From Paenibacillus planticolens (GTDB lineage: Bacteria; Bacillota; Bacilli; Paenibacillales; NBRC-103111), in assembly GCF_013141725.1 (NCBI RefSeq), contig NZ_WHNZ01000061.1, forward strand, positions 186,001 to 250,000: DNA of 64,000 nt. The letters run 5' to 3'. Below are positions 61,620 through 64,000 of the stretch, one piece after another. Both the position numbers and the translations under genes were made by a program. The number at the start of each line of letters is the position of its first letter. The first letter of the stretch is position 1. Under the pieces are notes generated by a model. That model did not search any database and was not told the origin of the DNA. It saw nothing but the letters and a program-made list of their open reading frames with translations.

Positions 61620-62807
61620 ATGAACAAGAAAGCATCAAGTCCTGTCTTTATCTATGACGACGAAGAAATTCAATATAAGTTCAATGAGGATCATCCCTTT
61701 AATCAAGATCGTCTTGTGATGACGGTCGATTTGCTGCGCAAGGCCGGCGCGCTCCCTGACAGCGCGCTGCGGACGCCTCGCCCTGCTGCAGACAGCGAGC
61801 TGCTGCGGGTTCACAGCCCGGCTTATCTCGAAGCTGTGAAAGCGCTTAGCTGTTCCGTGCCGGAGGAGCGCTGGGTCAAAGAAGCCGCGCGCTTCGGACT
61901 CGACACCGACGACACGCCCTTCTTCCCCGGGATGCATGACATCACGGCGAAGATTGTAGGCGGCTCCATCACCGCAGCAGAGCTGGTGATGTCTGGCAAA
62001 GCCCCGCACGCCCTCCATCTGGGCGGCGGACTGCATCACGCGCTGCAGAGCAAGGGCGCGGGCTTCTGCGTCTACAACGACGCTTCAGCGGCGATTGCTC
62101 ATGCCAAAGAGACGTACGGCGCAAAAGTGCTGTACGTCGATACGGACGTGCATCATGGGGATGGCGTGCAATGGAGCTTCTACGCCGATCCCCAGGTATG
62201 CACGTTGTCCATCCATGAGACGGGGAAATATTTATTCCCCGGCACGGGCGCCGTGAACGAACGAGGCGAAGGCGACGCGTTCGGGACGAGCATTAATGTC
62301 CCGGTGGAACCGTACACCGAGGATGAATCGTGGCTGGAATGCTTCGGCGAGGTGCTCACCGAGACGATTGCGCGTTTCCAGCCGGATGTCATTATCTCAC
62401 AGCATGGTTGCGACGCCCATGCTTTCGATCCGCTCGCGCATGTGCATTGCTCCATGCGCGTGTACAAGGCTATGCCCGAGCTGATCCACAACCTTGCGCA
62501 CCAGTGGTGCGAAGGGCGGTGGGTTGCGCTCGGGGGCGGCGGGTACGACATCTGGCGTGTCGTACCGCGGGCTTGGAGCCTGCTCTGGCTCGTGATGAGC
62601 GAGCAGGCGACCTTGTCCGAGCTGGCGGCGCAGCCGCAGCTCGCGCTTCCCCATGCGTGGCTGGACGCCTGGCAGGGCAAGAGCCCGGTCCAGCTGGCGG
62701 ATACGTGGCTGGACCCCGTCGATGCTTGGGCGCCGATTCCAAGGCGCCAGATCATTACTGAGAAGAACCGGCAAACGAAGGATCTTGCCATGATGTATTT
62801 GAAGTGA
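61620..62807 (+). CDS. acuC: AcuC, histone deacetylase-family protein deacetylase
   Basis: 395 aa from ATG 61620 (MNKKASSPVFIYDDEEIQYK), nine bases after GGGGGA; the ATG at 61611 is too close to it. Class I HDAC motifs: GGGLHHALQSKGAGFCVYND with the catalytic His pair, YVDTDVHHGDGVQW with the zinc Asp/His, and GGGGYD. It removes acetyl from AcsA. The GC content is higher than in the upstream acuA gene, notably in 62300-62760. No acuB follows. Confidence 0.96.
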   Translation: MNKKASSPVFIYDDEEIQYKFNEDHPFNQDRLVMTVDLLRKAGALPDSALRTPRPAADSELLRVHSPAYLEAVKALSCSVPEERWVKEAARFGLDTDDTPFFPGMHDITAKIVGGSITAAELVMSGKAPHALHLGGGLHHALQSKGAGFCVYNDASAAIAHAKETYGAKVLYVDTDVHHGDGVQWSFYADPQVCTLSIHETGKYLFPGTGAVNERGEGDAFGTSINVPVEPYTEDESWLECFGEVLTETIARFQPDVIISQHGCDAHAFDPLAHVHCSMRVYKAMPELIHNLAHQWCEGRWVALGGGGYDIWRVVPRAWSLLWLVMSEQATLSELAAQPQLALPHAWLDAWQGKSPVQLADTWLDPVDAWAPIPRRQIITEKNRQTKDLAMMYLK

Positions 62808-62856
62808 AAATGACCCCAAAGAGATGATTGAGAGGAAGGTTTTTCTCCAAATCATG

Positions 62857-62926
62857 CAAAAGAAACCGTTACTTTGTAATTGGAAGTCAGGAACCTCCAG
62901 TTTACCAAAGAACGGTTTCTTTTTAT
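62857..62926 (+). terminator. Terminator of acuC, homologous to acsA terminator
   Basis: AAAAGAAACCGTT / AACGGTTTCTTTTT, a long hairpin with inner partial pairing, 50 bases after the stop. It matches the acsA terminator in reverse orientation, so similar terminators flank the whole acs-acu locus. Confidence 0.8.
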
Positions 62927-62958
62927 TTGCTACGGCCTGTCCCCCGTAGCTCCAATGT

Positions 62959-63138
62959 GGGAACTACAGGGCGCTGATTTGAGCCAAATCAGCTAATCTC
63001 GGGTTCCGAGCGGAACTACAGGGTCTTATTTGTCCCACGAAGCCACTAACCCGCTTAAATCAGGAAAATAGCGGACCACTGTTCCCTCTAATTTGCCAAA
63101 TGGCTGTATTGGGGGAAAATAGCGGAACATAGTTCCCG
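62959..63138. repeat. Four-unit intergenic repeat element, copy R4
   Basis: Two forward units (62959-62980, GGGAACTACAGGGCGCT; and 63011-63032) and two reversed units (63066-63086, AAATAGCGGACCACTGTTCC; and 63117-63138). Centres about 51, 55 and 52 nt apart. The core resembles R1 (CGCTATTT end) but differs from R2/R3. It lies in the convergent acuC/mtnN gap (62808-63495), between the acuC terminator and the 53-bp repeats. No ORF is credible. Confidence 0.72.
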
Positions 63139-63154
63139 ATAACGCCATCTAGTT

Positions 63155-63470
63155 TAGCTTTCTTGTTCTGCTCTGTCCTTCAGCTTCCTTACATCAGCTC
63201 GATCGTTCTGCTTTCTTGTTCTGCTCTGTCCTTCAGCTTCCTTACATCAGCTCGATCGTTCAGCTTTCTTGTTCTGCACTGTCCTTCAGCTTCCTTACAT
63301 CAGCTCGATCGTTCAGCTTCCTTGTTCTGCTCTGTCCTTCAGCTTCCTTACATCAGCTCGATCGTTCAGCTTTCTCGTTCTGCCCTGTCCGTCGGCTTCC
63401 TTACATCAGCTCGATCGTTCAGCTTCCTTGTATCAGCCCTATCGTTAGCTTCCTAGCAGCAGCTTCCTTC
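63155..63470. repeat. 53-bp tandem repeat, five full copies plus a decayed sixth
   Basis: Copies start at 63155, 63208, 63261, 63314 and 63367, with a partial copy from 63420. Each unit splits into two related halves of about 26-27 bp (CAGCTTTCTT... and CAGCTTCCTT...), so the array grew from a shorter unit. Copies differ by a few bases. Each unit contains GATCGTT and AGCTCGATCG. 53 is not a multiple of three, so open frames across it are chance. It ends just before mtnN. Confidence 0.88.
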
Positions 63471-63495
63471 TTCACCTACCGCCAGCCACACTAGC

Positions 63496-64000
63496 CTAGA
63501 GCTGTTTCACGATTTCCTCAACCATTTTATACGAATTCTCAGACGCTTGAACCGTAAATTCTGCAAAGTTCACATGCGCAGATCCATCCGCTTTATCGGA
63601 CATCGAGCGAAGCACCACATAAGGAATGGCATTCATGGAACAAACTTGGGCAACCGATGCCCCTTCCATTTCCACACATACACCGCCAAGCTCTTTATTG
63701 AGGCTAGCCACGACTTCACGACTAGCAATGAACTGGTCGCCGGAGAGCACTCTCCCCTTCTTCACTTTCCCTGCAAACAGCTTTTCACCGGAAGCTACCG
63801 CCAAATCCACCAGCTTGCTGTCTGCTTCAAAAATAGATTTCGCTTCATAAGGGATGACGCCCCGTTCGAAACCAAGCGGCGTAACATCCATGTCATGCTG
63901 CATGCATTCGCTGGAAACGACAAGATCGCCGATGTTCAGTTCCGGGTCCAACGCACCTGCGACACCTGTAAAAATAACGGCTTCAACTCCGAATTTGTCA
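63496..64000 (-). CDS. mtnN: 5'-methylthioadenosine/S-adenosylhomocysteine nucleosidase, 5' part outside window
   Basis: The C-terminal 167 residues are in the window; the frame stays open past position 64000 (reading VIFTGVAGALDPELNIGDLV), so the N-terminal part is missing. Hallmarks: GDLVVSSECMQHDMDVT, SGDQFI, the substrate-binding VEMEGASVAQVC, and the catalytic Asp in LRSMSDKAD. It splits the adenine from MTA and SAH for methionine salvage. No terminator with a clear T-run is seen just downstream; the tandem repeat begins within 30 bases. Confidence 0.96.
   Translation of the reverse strand, partial: DKFGVEAVIFTGVAGALDPELNIGDLVVSSECMQHDMDVTPLGFERGVIPYEAKSIFEADSKLVDLAVASGEKLFAGKVKKGRVLSGDQFIASREVVASLNKELGGVCVEMEGASVAQVCSMNAIPYVVLRSMSDKADGSAHVNFAEFTVQASENSYKMVEEIVKQL

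Noticed and set aside
63155..63470. CRISPR array
   Set aside because: The repeats are contiguous with no unique spacers and no cas genes are near, so it is an ordinary tandem repeat.
63163..63494. Two open frames of 92-97 codons across the 53-bp repeats
   Set aside because: They come from a repeat whose period is not a multiple of three, are Ser/Leu/Phe-rich low complexity, have no ribosome binding site, and shift between frames.

Overview
The window is a stretch of core chromosome from an endospore-forming, low-to-medium GC Bacillota, most likely Paenibacillus or a close relative. Evidence includes spoVM, a spoVIF-like gene, remA, ylbF/ylbG, ylaN, yugN, an acs/acu locus, a Tyr T-box and Bacillus-type ribosome binding sites with frequent TTG/GTG starts. 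I see no prophage, IS element, CRISPR array, tRNA or rRNA. The accessory-looking content is intergenic repeats plus a few extra genes.

Layout. 0-3 kb: an SOS-type Y-family polymerase operon with two LexA-like boxes, a spoVIF-like gene, a DUF1294 membrane protein and a GH29 fucosidase. 3-30 kb: nearly all minus strand, and close to the B. subtilis yloA-to-recG housekeeping cluster. In transcription order it runs yloB (Ca ATPase), dapF, yitJ-like, yicC, remA, gmk, rpoZ, coaBC, priA, def, fmt, rsmB, rlmN, prpC, prkC, rsgA, rpe, an 81-aa membrane protein and spoVM. Then rpmB lies on the plus strand, followed by asp23/yloU, fakA, degV and recG. 30-37.5 kb: rqcH, a LysR-PHP-galU operon, an unknown 145-aa protein, and ylbG and ylbF separated by an asparaginase. 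37.5-41.3 kb: an XPB-type helicase overlapping a helicase-associated partner. 41.4-45.6 kb: two Gfo/Idh/MocA oxidoreductases, a CBS protein and an M20 amidohydrolase. 45.8-52.7 kb: yugN, ftsW-type SEDS gene, a second Asp23, a Ca/H antiporter, ylaN, an HPr-like protein without the catalytic His, a TVP38 protein and a GAF-GGDEF cyclase. 53-64 kb: rpsD with leader, tyrS with T-box, a class A PBP, acsA divergent from acuA-acuC, and a partial mtnN.

How genes work together. fakA and degV form a fatty-acid kinase pair. prkC and prpC are a kinase/phosphatase pair. def and fmt handle the initiator Met formyl group. gmk, rpoZ and remA form a small core operon. acsA is probably controlled by acetylation and deacetylation by AcuA and AcuC. 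The XPB helicase and its partner are probably one repair or remodelling module.

The most unusual signal is intergenic. Four separate intergenic regions (about 15.15, 32.0, 58.6 and 63.0 kb) each carry four short units about 50-60 nt apart, two in one orientation followed by two in the other. The 32.0 and 58.6 kb copies are homologous along about 200 bp in opposite orientation. The 15.15 and 63.0 kb copies share the architecture but have a different core. A 53-bp tandem repeat lies beside the last copy. All statements are from reading the sequence; no database search was run.
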